DNA from: Nostoc sp. 106C
Lineage (GTDB): Bacteria > Cyanobacteriota > Cyanobacteriia > Cyanobacteriales > Nostocaceae
Direction of reading: 5' to 3'
Assembly (NCBI RefSeq): GCF_002154725.1
Contig: NZ_MTAW01000129.1
Span: 1 to 64,000, forward strand
DNA: 64,000 nt
Positions 29,704 through 39,057 of this stretch are shown here, one piece after another (the first letter of the stretch is position 1; each line of letters opens with the position of its first letter). The notes below the pieces were generated by a model, which was given only the letters and a program-made list of their open reading frames with translations, was not told the origin of the DNA and searched no databases. The position numbers and the translations under genes are program-made.

Positions 29704-30522
29704 ATGGCAATCGAAGGTATTGACATCGCGGAATTTAGCGGAAATATCAATTGGGAAAAAGTCAGAAGTCAAGGCATTCGCTTTGCTTTTGCTAGAGTCA
29801 ATGATGGCACCATTCATACGGATACTCTATTTTCTTCTTACTGGCCCGCTATGAAGAAAGCTGGTATAATCCGAGGGGCATATTTTTTCTTTCGTCCCAC
29901 CCAGGACATTGACGCGCAGGTAAAAATTTTCGCCCAAAATCTAGAAATAGAACCAGGTGACCTTCCCCCGGTTGTAGATATTGAAACGGCTAACAGTTGG
30001 TATGATTTGAGTCTAACCCAAAGACTGGAGCGTGTGGCTGAGGTATTAAACGCTGTAGAACTGGCTACAGGCTACAAACCAATCATTTATACAGGCCCTA
30101 GTTTTTGGCGGGACACGATGGGAAACACCAAACGCTTTGCTGACTATGACTTGTGGATTGCACATTATGAAACCGATACTCCCAGTATTCCAGGTGGCTG
30201 GGAAATTCACAGTTTCCACCAGTACATAGGGGATCAAACTGGTTTTCCTGGTATACCAGGTGATGTAGACCGCAATAGATTTAATGGTACTTTGGATCGT
30301 CTCCAAGCAGAAACTGTTAAGGCAGTTGCGCTTGTGCAAGGACGTATCGGTCCTAAGGTGAAGAAGTTACAACAAAATCTCAAAAAACTCGGTTTTGATC
30401 CAGGAGTACCAGATGGAATTTTTGGACCAGGTACTAAAAAGGCTGTTACAGCCTATCAGCAAGCTAACAAACTCACTGTTACAGCCAGTGTTCCACCTGG
30501 AGACAAATTGCTGGTCGCTTGA
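29704..30522 (+). CDS. GH25 lysozyme with peptidoglycan-binding domain
   Basis: 272 residues. GH25 (N-acetylmuramidase) catalytic domain at 1-200: GIDIAEFSGNINW (D7), FAFARVNDG, AGIIRGAYFFFRP, and the catalytic pair in PPVVDIETANSW (D92, E94), ending in FHQYIGDQTG with a terminal acid motif GDVDRNRF. A peptidoglycan-binding repeat follows (KVKKLQQNLKKLGFDPG, DGIFGPGTKKAV, 217-262). AAGGA 9 bases before the ATG at 29704 favours it over an in-frame GTG at 29671. No signal peptide is visible with either start, so export would need holin-like or lysis release. Confidence 0.9.
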   Translation: MAIEGIDIAEFSGNINWEKVRSQGIRFAFARVNDGTIHTDTLFSSYWPAMKKAGIIRGAYFFFRPTQDIDAQVKIFAQNLEIEPGDLPPVVDIETANSWYDLSLTQRLERVAEVLNAVELATGYKPIIYTGPSFWRDTMGNTKRFADYDLWIAHYETDTPSIPGGWEIHSFHQYIGDQTGFPGIPGDVDRNRFNGTLDRLQAETVKAVALVQGRIGPKVKKLQQNLKKLGFDPGVPDGIFGPGTKKAVTAYQQANKLTVTASVPPGDKLLVA

Positions 30523-30586
30523 TATTTAGTTAGCGTTATTAAATTTTTACTAGAAAAGCATTTTTGTAACACAAATACTTATATTT

Positions 30587-31714
30587 TTAGTTGTCAATAA
30601 AACTTTCCAAGCTGGGTACATCCACCCAGCTTGCTGTTTTATGAGATTCATGGGATAAATCCATCAATAACTGAGAATAAACTCCTTCGCGCAGTGATGG
30701 AACTATTTGTTGCTGGTGATTAATTCCTTGCACCCATTGGTCTAGTACACGCATAAATGCAGAAATTCGTCCATCAGCATGATTTTGAGAAAACATCAGG
30801 TGTGCTGGGATTTCGATTTCAGTTAAGGCTTTACCTGGTTGAGAACCCCAAACACGAAAACCGTGGATGTAATCTTTTTGATTTTCACTACCTAAAACTA
30901 AAGTACCGCGATCGCCATATACTTCTACCCAGTGCGTTCTCGGTGCATGAACAACTGCACTGATTGTCAGTTGGCAAGGTGTACCATCTGCTAATTCCAA
31001 GGTCAGTATGCAGGTGTCATCTGTATTTACCAGCTTGCTTTCGCCGCTAGCAGGATCAATGCGTGTGGGAATAGCAGTACTCAAATGGGCACTTAATCTG
31101 CGCACTGGGCCAAATAGCCAGTAAATATAATCGAAGGCGTGGGAACCTAAAGACCCCAATGCACCACCTCCCTTGTCTTGCGAAGAATACCAGTTCCAAG
31201 AGCGGGAAGCATCTGCACGTGAAGAACCTAACCAATCAATTCTAATCAGACGCTTGTCGCCCACATAGCCTTCTGATAATAGTTGTGAAAACCTCTGCCA
31301 TCCTGGCACAAAGCGAAATTCAAAATCTACAGTAGCAGTGATGCCTTTTTGTTGAGCTAATTGATAAAGTTCTTTAGCCTCGGCTGCGTTTAAGGCTGTC
31401 GGTTTTTCCAGTAACAAATGCTTTCCTGCTTGCAGCACTATTTTTGCCATTTCATAGTGCAAAAATGGTGGTGTAGCGATAGTGACTGCTTGCACTGTTG
31501 GCAACTTCACAATGTCTGCAATTGTATCGTAGGCATGGGGAATCTGCTGAGATTGAGCGATCGCTTTGGCTTTATTAATATCTCGATGATAAACAGCTAC
31601 TACCTCAGTTTGAGGATGTGCTTGCAATCCGGGAATGTGGACTTTCTGACCAAAACCTGTACCAATAACCGCCACGCCAACTTTTTGTAGATTTGTCTGT
31701 AATGTCGAAACCAT
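30587..31714 (-). CDS. Gfo/Idh/MocA-family oxidoreductase
   Basis: 375 residues. Rossmann domain at the start (VAVIGTGFGQKVHIPGL), the EKP motif with catalytic lysine (LLLEKPTALNAAEA, about residue 102), and the C-terminal alpha/beta domain (FEFRFVPGWQRF; GALGSLGSHAFDYIYWLFG). This family oxidises or reduces sugars and related compounds with NAD(P). The exact substrate cannot be told, and no sugar cluster surrounds it. Convergent with the lysozyme gene. Confidence 0.9.
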   Translation of the reverse strand: MVSTLQTNLQKVGVAVIGTGFGQKVHIPGLQAHPQTEVVAVYHRDINKAKAIAQSQQIPHAYDTIADIVKLPTVQAVTIATPPFLHYEMAKIVLQAGKHLLLEKPTALNAAEAKELYQLAQQKGITATVDFEFRFVPGWQRFSQLLSEGYVGDKRLIRIDWLGSSRADASRSWNWYSSQDKGGGALGSLGSHAFDYIYWLFGPVRRLSAHLSTAIPTRIDPASGESKLVNTDDTCILTLELADGTPCQLTISAVVHAPRTHWVEVYGDRGTLVLGSENQKDYIHGFRVWGSQPGKALTEIEIPAHLMFSQNHADGRISAFMRVLDQWVQGINHQQQIVPSLREGVYSQLLMDLSHESHKTASWVDVPSLESFIDN

Positions 31715-32230
31715 ATATAAATTAAGGGAAAATACGCAAGGATAAAATGATAATAAACCAGCATTTACAAGACGCGATCGCTGGAACCCTAATAATTTGC
31801 TGAGTCTGCGCGAGAATCATCCCTTCATATCATGTTCGGTGAAATACTTATTATTAAGACCTAGGCGGAAAGAGCATTTTCCGGTTTTTGCACAGATGGG
31901 GGAATTATCACTAATTAGGCGGACATGATATCAGTTGTTTTTGCATTGACCACTGATAAGCTAATAATCATTAAAATTGCATCTTTGCGTCTCCCTTTCT
32001 CCGCGTCTTTCTGAGGCTAAGGATTCTGCAACTTAAAGGCGGGTTAGCTTATCATGTGACCGTCATTACGACCTTTGGGAAGCAATCCCAAAAATCATTG
32101 CGATTGCGTCGTTTCAATCGCAATGACAATATTAAGGGTGATTTGCTGGATATTATATGACTCTTGTGGTGGAGCTCGTTCTTCGCTAACACTAACGTCA
32201 TTTATCAGCAAGCCAGAAATTAGAACAGTT
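31715..32230. other. intergenic region with palindromic repeats
   Basis: 516 bases without a supported gene. It holds a short phrase of the CTTTGCGTCTCC type near 31984 and the inverted repeat at 32062-32127. Its left part should carry the promoter of the oxidoreductase gene. Confidence 0.5.
32062..32127. repeat. small inverted repeat (GTCATTacg...CAATGAC type)
   Basis: Ends GTCATTACG and CGCAATGAC are imperfect inverted copies. Inside, GGGAAGCAATCCC and CGATTGCG...CAATCG add further symmetry. It is related to the longer element at 34721-34805. Such REP-like palindromes are widespread in cyanobacterial intergenic DNA. Confidence 0.6.
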
Positions 32231-33022
32231 TTAACCAGCCTGGGCAATCAATTGAGTAGCAATCTGCTGTGCTTGGTTGATCGGAATGGCAAATCCTAAT
32301 CCTTGGGCACCTTGAATAATGGCAGTATTAATGCCGATGACCTGTCCGCTTTGATTTAACAGCGGTCCACCGGAGTTACCAGGGTTAATAGCTGCATCTG
32401 TCTGAATAAAACTCACTTCCCTGCTACGTGAGCCAATCGCTCGACTAGAACGCTGTGTACCACTGATAATCCCAACTGTTACGGTGTTGTCTAAACCGAG
32501 AGGATTACCAATTGCGATCGCCCATTCCCCAGGTTTTAACTGATCGGAATTACCCAGGCTGACTGTTGGTAAATTGTTGGCTTGAATTTGAATAACTGCC
32601 ACATCTGTGGCGCTATCTGCCCCCAATACTTGACCTGTGAAGCGACGGCCGTCTTTCAATGTTACTGTGACTCTGTCTGCACCAGAAACTACGTGAGCGT
32701 TAGTCAAAATCACACCATTTGACTTAATGATAAACCCTGAACCAGTTCCCCGTGCAACGCGCGTACCAGATTGTGTATATCGACTAGGAGTTGTACGGGT
32801 GGAGTCAATGCGAACTACGGCTGAACCAGTTTTTGCTACCGCATCAGCAATAAAGTTATTATTTGTATTTACCGATGAAGTAGAAGGCAACTGCGCAGTG
32901 ATTTGTTGAGATAGTACTGGATTTGTAGGCATCAAGTGCGCTCCAATAAGAGCTGACACAGCCCCTACAGACACTAAAGATACATTAACTAGAGATTTTT
33001 TCAAGGAAAAATTAGCAGACAT
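32231..33022 (-). CDS. Deg/HtrA-type serine protease lacking PDZ domain
   Basis: 263 residues. Signal or anchor sequence at the start ([18 protein letters not shown]). The trypsin-like core carries the complete triad: LTNAHVV (H110), [11 protein letters not shown] (D140) and [10 protein letters not shown] (S217). Relatives such as HhoA/HhoB/HtrA continue with a PDZ domain after AIPINQAQ. Here the frame ends at QLIAQAG, just where PDZ would begin, and no PDZ coding is visible downstream. Periplasmic or thylakoid-lumen protein quality control is the family role. The missing PDZ suggests a different oligomer or unregulated activity (inference). Confidence 0.9.
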   Translation of the reverse strand: MSANFSLKKSLVNVSLVSVGAVSALIGAHLMPTNPVLSQQITAQLPSTSSVNTNNNFIADAVAKTGSAVVRIDSTRTTPSRYTQSGTRVARGTGSGFIIKSNGVILTNAHVVSGADRVTVTLKDGRRFTGQVLGADSATDVAVIQIQANNLPTVSLGNSDQLKPGEWAIAIGNPLGLDNTVTVGIISGTQRSSRAIGSRSREVSFIQTDAAINPGNSGGPLLNQSGQVIGINTAIIQGAQGLGFAIPINQAQQIATQLIAQAG

Positions 33023-33205
33023 TGCAGATTTCTAAGTTAAAGAATGGGTTTTAACACAATCAGCAAAAGACAAAAGAGTTCTGAGTGCTGAGTTCTGAGT
33101 ATTAGTTACCGTCTTCAGTTGGAAAAAGAACTTTCGTCTTTGCTCAATCACAAAAATTTAACTGTACAATCCAACTCAGCACTCACTACTTTCAACTCAG
33201 CACTG

Positions 33206-34480
33206 TTATTTAGCTTGCACTAACTGCTTGACGATACCTACCCCTACTTGAGTGGCTTCATTCAGTAGTTTTGGATCTACCGTTTTATCGTTCTGGCTGT
33301 GATAATTCGGTTCCTGACCCCGGTAGAAAAATAGGATGGGCACGTCTTTATTAGCAAACGGTGCATGGTCGCTACCACCATAGCCATAGGAACCCAAGGT
33401 TTTTATATCTGAGTCAACAGCTTTGGCGATCGCGGTTAATGATGATGTACCACCAATCAAAAGCTCGTTGTTAACGCCAACCATGTCAAAATTCAGCATT
33501 CCTTTCAACCTTGAGAGGAACTCTGGTTTAGCAGCATCAACAAAAGCCCTTGAACCATGCAAACCGTCTTCCTCGCCATCAAAGGCGACGAACCAGGCTT
33601 GATGAGCCAGATTTGTGTTCGATAAGTTACGAGCAATCCCCAGTACAACTGCTGTTCCAGAAGCGTTATCGTTTGCCCCTGGGGAACCTGGCACAGAGTC
33701 GTAGTGTCCACCAAGTATCAGTTTTGGCGCTCCTACCCCTGGTAGATGAGCAATAACATTACGTCCGGTCACTGTCTGCCGTTGAGCATTAACATTGAGG
33801 CTGACATTAACTGGTGCGGTTTGCGCTTGTTGAAGCAAGGAATTACCGCGATCGCCCGAAAGTCCCAAGACTGGGATTTTCACTGACTTGCCTAATGCAG
33901 CACCGTTTAAATTGCCTGGTTCGTTGTTGACAATTACTAAACCAATTGCTCCCGCCGCCTCAGCATTGCTAGCTTTTTGGGAAAAGCGGATTTCACCACG
34001 CCGGACAATCGCGATCGCACTTTTGACATTCACTTTTGCAAAGTCGTCGGTTCGTCCAAAATTGGGAACTACTATCAGTGGTGCATTCAACTTTCCTGGA
34101 ATTGTGCCATTGAGTGCCCTACCCTCAACAATCGCACCATTGATCGTGAGGTTTGAACCTAAATCTACAAACTTTTGATAATTAAAAGTCTGAATTTCGG
34201 CAACATAACCAGCTTGACGGTACTTATCGATTAAATAAGCGCTGGCCTTTTCCATAACTGGTGTACCAGCTACTCGCGGACCCAGATTTACCAAAGCTTG
34301 TACATCGGCATAAGTTGCATTAGTGCGATCGCTCTCTTGCGCCTCAGCTTTTGATAGAGATTCAACAATATTATTTAAACGAGTTGGTTGTAAAGCGCAA
34401 GCGGTCGGTAGTGAAGCTAGGACAGCCACTAGTACCGCATTGAACCAAGCATTTGTTTGCTTTCTCTTTAAGGGAGTCAT
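33206..34480 (-). CDS. M28-family zinc peptidase with PA domain
   Basis: 424 residues. An export signal at the start (AVLVAVLASLPTACALQP; the Cys could be a weak lipobox). A protease-associated insert lies at about 110-220 (LIVVPNFG, IAIVRRGEIRFSQKASNAEA). The M28 catalytic part has the two-zinc ligands GGHYDSVPGSPGANDNASG, AFDGEEDGLHGS, MLNFDMVG and the final SDHAPF. This is an aminopeptidase-type exopeptidase acting outside the cytoplasm. It stands about 180 bases upstream of the PDZ-less protease gene, on the same strand. Confidence 0.92.
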   Translation of the reverse strand: MTPLKRKQTNAWFNAVLVAVLASLPTACALQPTRLNNIVESLSKAEAQESDRTNATYADVQALVNLGPRVAGTPVMEKASAYLIDKYRQAGYVAEIQTFNYQKFVDLGSNLTINGAIVEGRALNGTIPGKLNAPLIVVPNFGRTDDFAKVNVKSAIAIVRRGEIRFSQKASNAEAAGAIGLVIVNNEPGNLNGAALGKSVKIPVLGLSGDRGNSLLQQAQTAPVNVSLNVNAQRQTVTGRNVIAHLPGVGAPKLILGGHYDSVPGSPGANDNASGTAVVLGIARNLSNTNLAHQAWFVAFDGEEDGLHGSRAFVDAAKPEFLSRLKGMLNFDMVGVNNELLIGGTSSLTAIAKAVDSDIKTLGSYGYGGSDHAPFANKDVPILFFYRGQEPNYHSQNDKTVDPKLLNEATQVGVGIVKQLVQAK

Positions 34481-34720
34481 TAACTCTGTATGAGATGAAT
34501 CATCTACTGATTAGCTCCTGTTATCTTTATTGTGATAGGTAAGAATGACAAGAAAATGTCAACCACAGTCGTCATCAACTGCGTATACTCTTGGGTGACG
34601 CTTGCTTCCAGCAAGCATTGAAAATTTCATTCCCCGCGTTTATTTTCAAGCTAGAGCTAATCCCGACCTAGGATGTCCAACTGATTTAGGAGTGTTCCAA
34701 ACAATAAATGATCCAAAACC

Positions 34721-34805
34721 TGTCATTGCGAATGAAGCAAAGCGGAATGTAGCAATCGCAGAGTTTGAGATTGCTTCGCTACACTCCGTTTCGCTCGCAA
34801 TGACA
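34721..34805. repeat. REP/MITE-like palindrome (GTCATTGCG...CGCAATGAC)
   Basis: Ends TGTCATTGCGA and CGCAATGACA are inverted copies, and the inner segments AGCAAAGCGGA(A)TG and CTTCGCTACACTCCG are complementary, giving a long imperfect hairpin. The phrase is a very common bacterial intergenic palindrome. Confidence 0.75.
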
Positions 34806-34878
34806 ATTGGGCATTTTTTTACTTGGAGTACTCTAGAAGCTTGTGAGTGGTAATCTTTGTGCGCCACTATTCCATATT

Positions 34879-34916
34879 ATTTTCGCCCCGCTACACTACT
34901 GTAACGGGGCGAAAAT
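34879..34916. terminator. GC-rich hairpin, probable terminator of DUF6174 gene
   Basis: A perfect 12-bp stem (ATTTTCGCCCCG / CGGGGCGAAAAT) with a 14-base loop, 42 bases past the minus-strand DUF6174 stop codon. The A/T ends of the arms give limited U-tracts in both directions. Confidence 0.6.
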
Positions 34917-34957
34917 AGCGAGCTAACTAACCCTATCTGGGTATGAGCTTCAATGAG

Positions 34958-35449
34958 TTATTTAATTTTTTGAAACTTCTCAATTGTGAGATAGATTTCT
35001 TCATCAGCTATCTGACTGTTGTAATCGATATTAATTTGGGTTGGGTAGCCAAGTTTAGGATCGTACTGCACAGTCAGGTTGGATGCTTTCTTGGCGATCG
35101 CGTCCTCAATTACATTGAACAGCTTGGGAATCGTATCGTATTGTTTGAATAGTTCTTGATTTACTGATTGACCTGCCGCATCAGTAATAGAAGTGTTTTT
35201 CCCTTTACGGACTTTCACAACTATTGGACCGCTAGCTTTGGGTGCGCAGAAGCAACTCCGGCTAAGTTGATAGCGATAGTTACGGATATTTTGCTTTTTC
35301 CATAACTGGCGATTAATAGTTAATTGGTTCAACTGTGACTTAGCGATCGCCGGAGATTGTGCCGCTGGACTGGGCGGTTGCGATATGACGGGTGCATTTA
35401 AACTAAGAGTTAGCAATAATCCCGTAGTAATAAAGATAGGTAAGCGCAT
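34958..35449 (-). CDS. DUF6174-type secreted protein
   Basis: 163 residues. Signal peptide (MRLPIFITTGLLLTLSLNAP), a Pro/Ala-rich linker, then a domain beginning LWKKQNIRNYRYQLSRSCFC and carrying GPIVVKVRKGKN and VQYDPKLGYPTQINIDYN. The Y-x-Y-x-L...C-x-C start and the 'yDp.yGyP..i..d' segment are typical of DUF6174. Function unknown. It should be exported. Confidence 0.8.
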   Translation of the reverse strand: MRLPIFITTGLLLTLSLNAPVISQPPSPAAQSPAIAKSQLNQLTINRQLWKKQNIRNYRYQLSRSCFCAPKASGPIVVKVRKGKNTSITDAAGQSVNQELFKQYDTIPKLFNVIEDAIAKKASNLTVQYDPKLGYPTQINIDYNSQIADEEIYLTIEKFQKIK

Positions 35450-35924
35450 ATAACTCGATTGAAATTATAAGTTATGAGAATTTGACAAACTTCTCAAAGT
35501 TCCTGCTTTGCTTGCCAACACAAAATTTCAGTTTTTAGGTTAAATTTGCTACCCTATACCCTGTATATCCTCTGTATCCCAAGCTGCACTACAGAGGCAG
35601 TATTTGGAAGCGATCGTTAATTAACAGTTATATTCAGGTTAAAACTCTTGGATTTTAGTAGCTTTAAATGACTTTGCCTTAAAGACTAGCTTGCATAACC
35701 CTAGACTATACTGCGTCACGACCTCAGCCGTTTGGGTAGGGTATAGTTAGGCAACTCAACAATAAGTATGGAATTATACTATAGCAACTCTATTTACGTC
35801 TTATATCTAAAGATAGAGAATAAAGGTTAACTTAAATTTGGGAATTATTACCTGAGAGGGTTTTTTCCCAAATCTATCCGCCCAAGAAAAACAGCCTATC
35901 TATCTTTAGTGCAACCGAGGTCAG
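35450..35924. other. divergent intergenic region
   Basis: 475 bases between a minus-strand and a plus-strand gene, so two promoters are expected. I see no frame, repeat array or RNA structure I can support. Confidence 0.45.
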
Positions 35925-36950
35925 ATGACGCAATCTTTAAATCAAGTCACCGAGTGGGAACAACGTCGTGATGAGGCAACCCGCTACTACAAGCGGGGAG
36001 AATTTCAAGAATATCTCGCGCTGGCAACTGAAAATTTAAAGTTGGCTAGAGTCATCCCAGACCGAGCCAGAGAAGGTTATGCATTGAACGACATTGGTTT
36101 AGCTCACCTCGGTTGCTGGCAACCTCAAAGAGCATTAGACTGTTTTTATCAGGCACTTGCGGTTGCTCAAGAATTTGGTAATGTACGAGCAGAAGCAACT
36201 GCACTGAGCAATTTAGGTTCTACCTACAGCCGCCTAGGAAAGTTTTCGCAAGCTCTAGAGTATTTGGACAAAGCACTTCAAATTTTCCGTAAATTAGAGG
36301 ACGCTCAAGGCGAAGTTTCCACTCTTAATGATGTGGCACTGATTTATACCAGATTGGGTGAACCAAAACGAGCGCTGCTGCTGCAAAACCAAATTTTGAC
36401 CATGCGGCGATTGCTAGGAGACTTTTCTGGTGAAGCAACTACGTTCAATGGTATTGGGTTTGCCTATAGTGCTTTGGGACAGTATGAACAAGCTCTAGAA
36501 TATTTTCAAGCAGCATTGCCAATTCAACGGGCTGTTAAAAGTTTAGTTGGCGAAGCCACTACCTTGAATAATATTGCCTCTATCTATAGTGATTTAGGAC
36601 AACCTAAACAAGCACTATTGCTCTACCATCAAGTACTATTAACTCGGCGGGTGCTAAAAGATCGTGCCGGCGAAGCAACTACGTTGAACAACCTCGGTTT
36701 TACTTACAATAGTCTGGCAAATCACTGGCAAGCACTGAAATTATACAAGCAAGCTGTGGCAATTTATAAAGATTTAGGCGATAGCCTGGGAGAAAGTTCA
36801 ACTTTCTTGAATATGGGTAGCCTTTACGCCAAAAGAAGACGCAAAAAATTGGCGCTATCATGCTACCGCAATGCTCAAGAATTAGCGACGCAAATCCAAT
36901 ATCAACCACTTGTGGAAAAGGTACAACAGTTCATTGATGCATTGTCGTGA
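35925..36950 (+). CDS. tetratricopeptide-repeat protein
   Basis: 341 residues. About seven TPR units of 40 residues fill positions 20-330 (for example GEATTLNNIASIYSDLGQ, GEATTLNNLGFTYNSLAN). The 40-residue period and the GEATTLNN start place it with the TPR_12/Rapsyn-LGN-like class that binds peptides. No signal peptide, so it is a cytoplasmic scaffold with an unknown partner. A long-loop terminator follows at 36989. Confidence 0.88.
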   Translation: MTQSLNQVTEWEQRRDEATRYYKRGEFQEYLALATENLKLARVIPDRAREGYALNDIGLAHLGCWQPQRALDCFYQALAVAQEFGNVRAEATALSNLGSTYSRLGKFSQALEYLDKALQIFRKLEDAQGEVSTLNDVALIYTRLGEPKRALLLQNQILTMRRLLGDFSGEATTFNGIGFAYSALGQYEQALEYFQAALPIQRAVKSLVGEATTLNNIASIYSDLGQPKQALLLYHQVLLTRRVLKDRAGEATTLNNLGFTYNSLANHWQALKLYKQAVAIYKDLGDSLGESSTFLNMGSLYAKRRRKKLALSCYRNAQELATQIQYQPLVEKVQQFIDALS

Positions 36951-36988
36951 GATTCCAGGCTGTATAAATAACATTAAACTCAAAATTT

Positions 36989-37047
36989 GTCCCTGAGCGT
37001 GCTTCTTTTGTAACTCATCATCAGCAGCCAACTCAGGGACTTTGTTT
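36989..37047 (+). terminator. long-loop hairpin after TPR gene
   Basis: A 9-bp perfect stem (GTCCCTGAG / CTCAGGGAC) separated by a 34-base loop and followed by TTTGTTT. It lies 38 bases after the stop codon. A second small hairpin (AGCGGCT / AGCCGCT) at 37066-37082 precedes the end of the convergent gene. Confidence 0.5.
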
Positions 37048-37102
37048 ATGATTTATCTATGTAGCAGCGGCTAGAAGCCGCTTAACAGGAGATATGAGTT
37101 AA

Positions 37103-37615
37103 CTAGAAACGATAACCTAATCCTGTCTGGAAACTGACAGCATCAGCATCACTATTTCTGTAGGCGTCAATACCCCATTTAGCATCGCCATAGACAATGA
37201 CGTTGTTCGCCACCTGTGATTCAGCACCCAAAGTTACTACAGGTGAACTTTGATTACCTAACGGTGTGTTTTTACCTTCATCAGTGACAAAAGAATAACC
37301 GCCACCGAAGTAGACGTTAGTATTTTTGGCAATGGGCGCATCATAAGTCACTATGGGCATAATTGCAGTGGCATCACCACCAAACAGAACCGAACCCCGA
37401 AGTGAAACAGGGGTTTTCGGCATAGTAACCCGTGCTTGGACATTACCACCAAATTGAGCATCATCATTTCCTTGTCCACCACTGGTTGCACCAGCAGCAA
37501 TACCAACACCAATATAGTTGCTGTCAGTACCAGATGGTTGAGCCGCAGCAATTCCAGCGGAGAGGACAATAGAAGAAACAGCAAGCGCAGAAGCTGCCAA
37601 AGCTCTAAGTTTCAT
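37103..37615 (-). CDS. small outer-membrane beta-barrel-like protein
   Basis: 170 residues from the ATG at 37615 (MKLRALAASALAVSSIVLSA). The open frame extends 11 residues further upstream without a signal-like pattern. Signal peptidase cleavage is expected after AGIAAA. The mature part has alternating hydrophobic strands (NYIGVGIAAGATSGG, VYFGGGYSFVTDEG, VIVYGDAKWGIDAY) and ends in GLGYRF, a C-terminal aromatic typical of outer-membrane barrels. An 8-strand barrel is likely. Function unknown. Confidence 0.8.
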   Translation of the reverse strand: MKLRALAASALAVSSIVLSAGIAAAQPSGTDSNYIGVGIAAGATSGGQGNDDAQFGGNVQARVTMPKTPVSLRGSVLFGGDATAIMPIVTYDAPIAKNTNVYFGGGYSFVTDEGKNTPLGNQSSPVVTLGAESQVANNVIVYGDAKWGIDAYRNSDADAVSFQTGLGYRF

Positions 37616-37878
37616 AAGTTTATCAGCACTAGAGTTCAGTGCAATCAATGTTCTCTAGTACTAGAATCCTCTTTTTAAAAGATTTCACCCTCCTACACTG
37701 AGGTCATCCACATGGTTGAATTGTTTTTCATTCCTTTGGGTGAACCTATTTTGAAAAAATGCCGAGGTATTAAGTGAATTTTTATCTATACTATTATTTA
37801 TGAAGCGATCGCTGCCGCAATTTTACGCGAAAATGGCTGGCTTTGTATATGTTAGCGATCGCCGTTGATATTAAATTT

Positions 37879-38361
37879 TTAAACACTTGCTAATATGGGG
37901 TTCGCCATAAAAATTCTCTTGATATTTTCTGGACTTGTCACGGCTTTATATTGAGCCGTCATGTCTGGTGTAAGCAGTTCTAACATGACTTTGTTCTCTA
38001 ACCAGAATTCAATCACATCAAAGAAAGAATCACGGTTACAACGTAAAACCCGCCAACCTTCGCGTTTGCCAATTTCCTCAATTTCTTCCTGACTGCTAGG
38101 AACAGAGATGGCTGCATGGGTAGCTGTCATACCATTAGCGGTATTAGACTGTACAAACTGACACTGATCATCGCCTTCACCCGGTATTAGCTTAGTTTCT
38201 AACGGATAAACTTCAATTGCTGTGCCTTGTTCGTCCATAGCAAACACCATATAACTACCTGGATGAGGGAAAAAGGGAAAAGCCTGTCCTTTCAGAACTT
38301 CTGCGATGACTTGGGCAACACGTAGAGGGTTTTGAGCAGCAATAGAAATGTGATGAATCAT
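37879..38361 (-). CDS. glyoxalase/VOC-like conserved protein
   Basis: 160 residues beginning MIHHISIAAQNPLRVAQVIAEVL, the usual first strand-helix of vicinal-oxygen-chelate folds, with THAAISVPSSQEEIEEIGKREGW starting the second half and FWLENKVMLELLTPDM ending it. The expected metal residues are partly present (H3/H4, H near 104, E near 147). No substrate is predictable. Its family is common in cyanobacteria and proteobacteria. No operon partner. Confidence 0.72.
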   Translation of the reverse strand: MIHHISIAAQNPLRVAQVIAEVLKGQAFPFFPHPGSYMVFAMDEQGTAIEVYPLETKLIPGEGDDQCQFVQSNTANGMTATHAAISVPSSQEEIEEIGKREGWRVLRCNRDSFFDVIEFWLENKVMLELLTPDMTAQYKAVTSPENIKRIFMANPILASV

Positions 38362-39057
38362 AAAATAAATTTCCTTAGATAAAAATTAAGCTTGTAAGTA
38401 AGCAGATTGTGCAAAAATCTTGCTTTGAACCATTAAGTTACTAAAAGTTTGATTATTCTAAGCTTCAAATCCAAGTTGCAAGGTTTCGGAATTTTGGACA
38501 AAAAGTTTTATTGCGTATTTAACTCACGTTGAGCCATTTTTCAATCGAATGACTAAACTTACGTTTGCTTCAACCAGACCGCGCCAATTGATCACTTTTT
38601 AACGCTAGATGACTTCATGATCGCTGTCTCCTTACCCCTTGTACTGTATTCGCTCAACCGAGAAAGACTATATGTCTTCATGTAGTAAAAAACACTTTAT
38701 CCTAGCAAAGTGATGAAACTGCTGTAGATGCGATCGCTTATTTATTAAAGTAATTACTAGCCTGCACTGACTAAGGTTTGAAACTTTTTCTCGTTAGCAA
38801 CTTGCTGACGACTGATACTGCGACTATTGATTTCTCAGTTAAATTCCTCCTTTATGCTGGCTTTATTTACCATTTTTTTAGTTAAAATATTATATGTACA
38901 TTAGTAAGTAAGTAAATTACTTAGCAGCTAGTAGCCTGTTATTACCATAATTTTAATAACTATATTTTAAGTAATTACTAATAAAAACATCTAAGCTTTA
39001 GACAGTATAAAATCTAAATTTTCCTTTTTATCACTTTGAAATTTGTTGTTTTTAGCT
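38362..39057. other. long divergent intergenic region
   Basis: 696 bases. AT-rich, with one HIP1 site near 38730. I find no supported gene, although a minus-strand AGGAGG at about 38848-38853 precedes short frames only. It should hold the promoters of two divergent genes. Confidence 0.45.

Larger units (their letters stand above)
34481..34957. other. intergenic region with repeats and a hairpin
   Basis: 477 bases holding the palindromic element at 34721-34805 and the hairpin at 34879-34916. A plus-strand frame over this region is a by-product of the repeat and is not taken as a gene. Confidence 0.5.

Noticed and set aside
29660-29854. 64-codon plus-strand frame overlapping the lysozyme start
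   Set aside because: Overlaps the GH25 gene in another frame and has no motif.
34602-34853. 83-codon plus-strand frame and its minus-strand partner
   Set aside because: Both span the palindromic repeat at 34721-34805 and are products of that repeat.
38430-38490. TTCAAATCC resembling a tRNA T-loop
   Set aside because: No acceptor stem or anticodon arm could be built around it.
38840-38880. minus-strand AGGAGG ribosome-site-like sequence
   Set aside because: No start codon with a protein-like frame follows at a usable distance.
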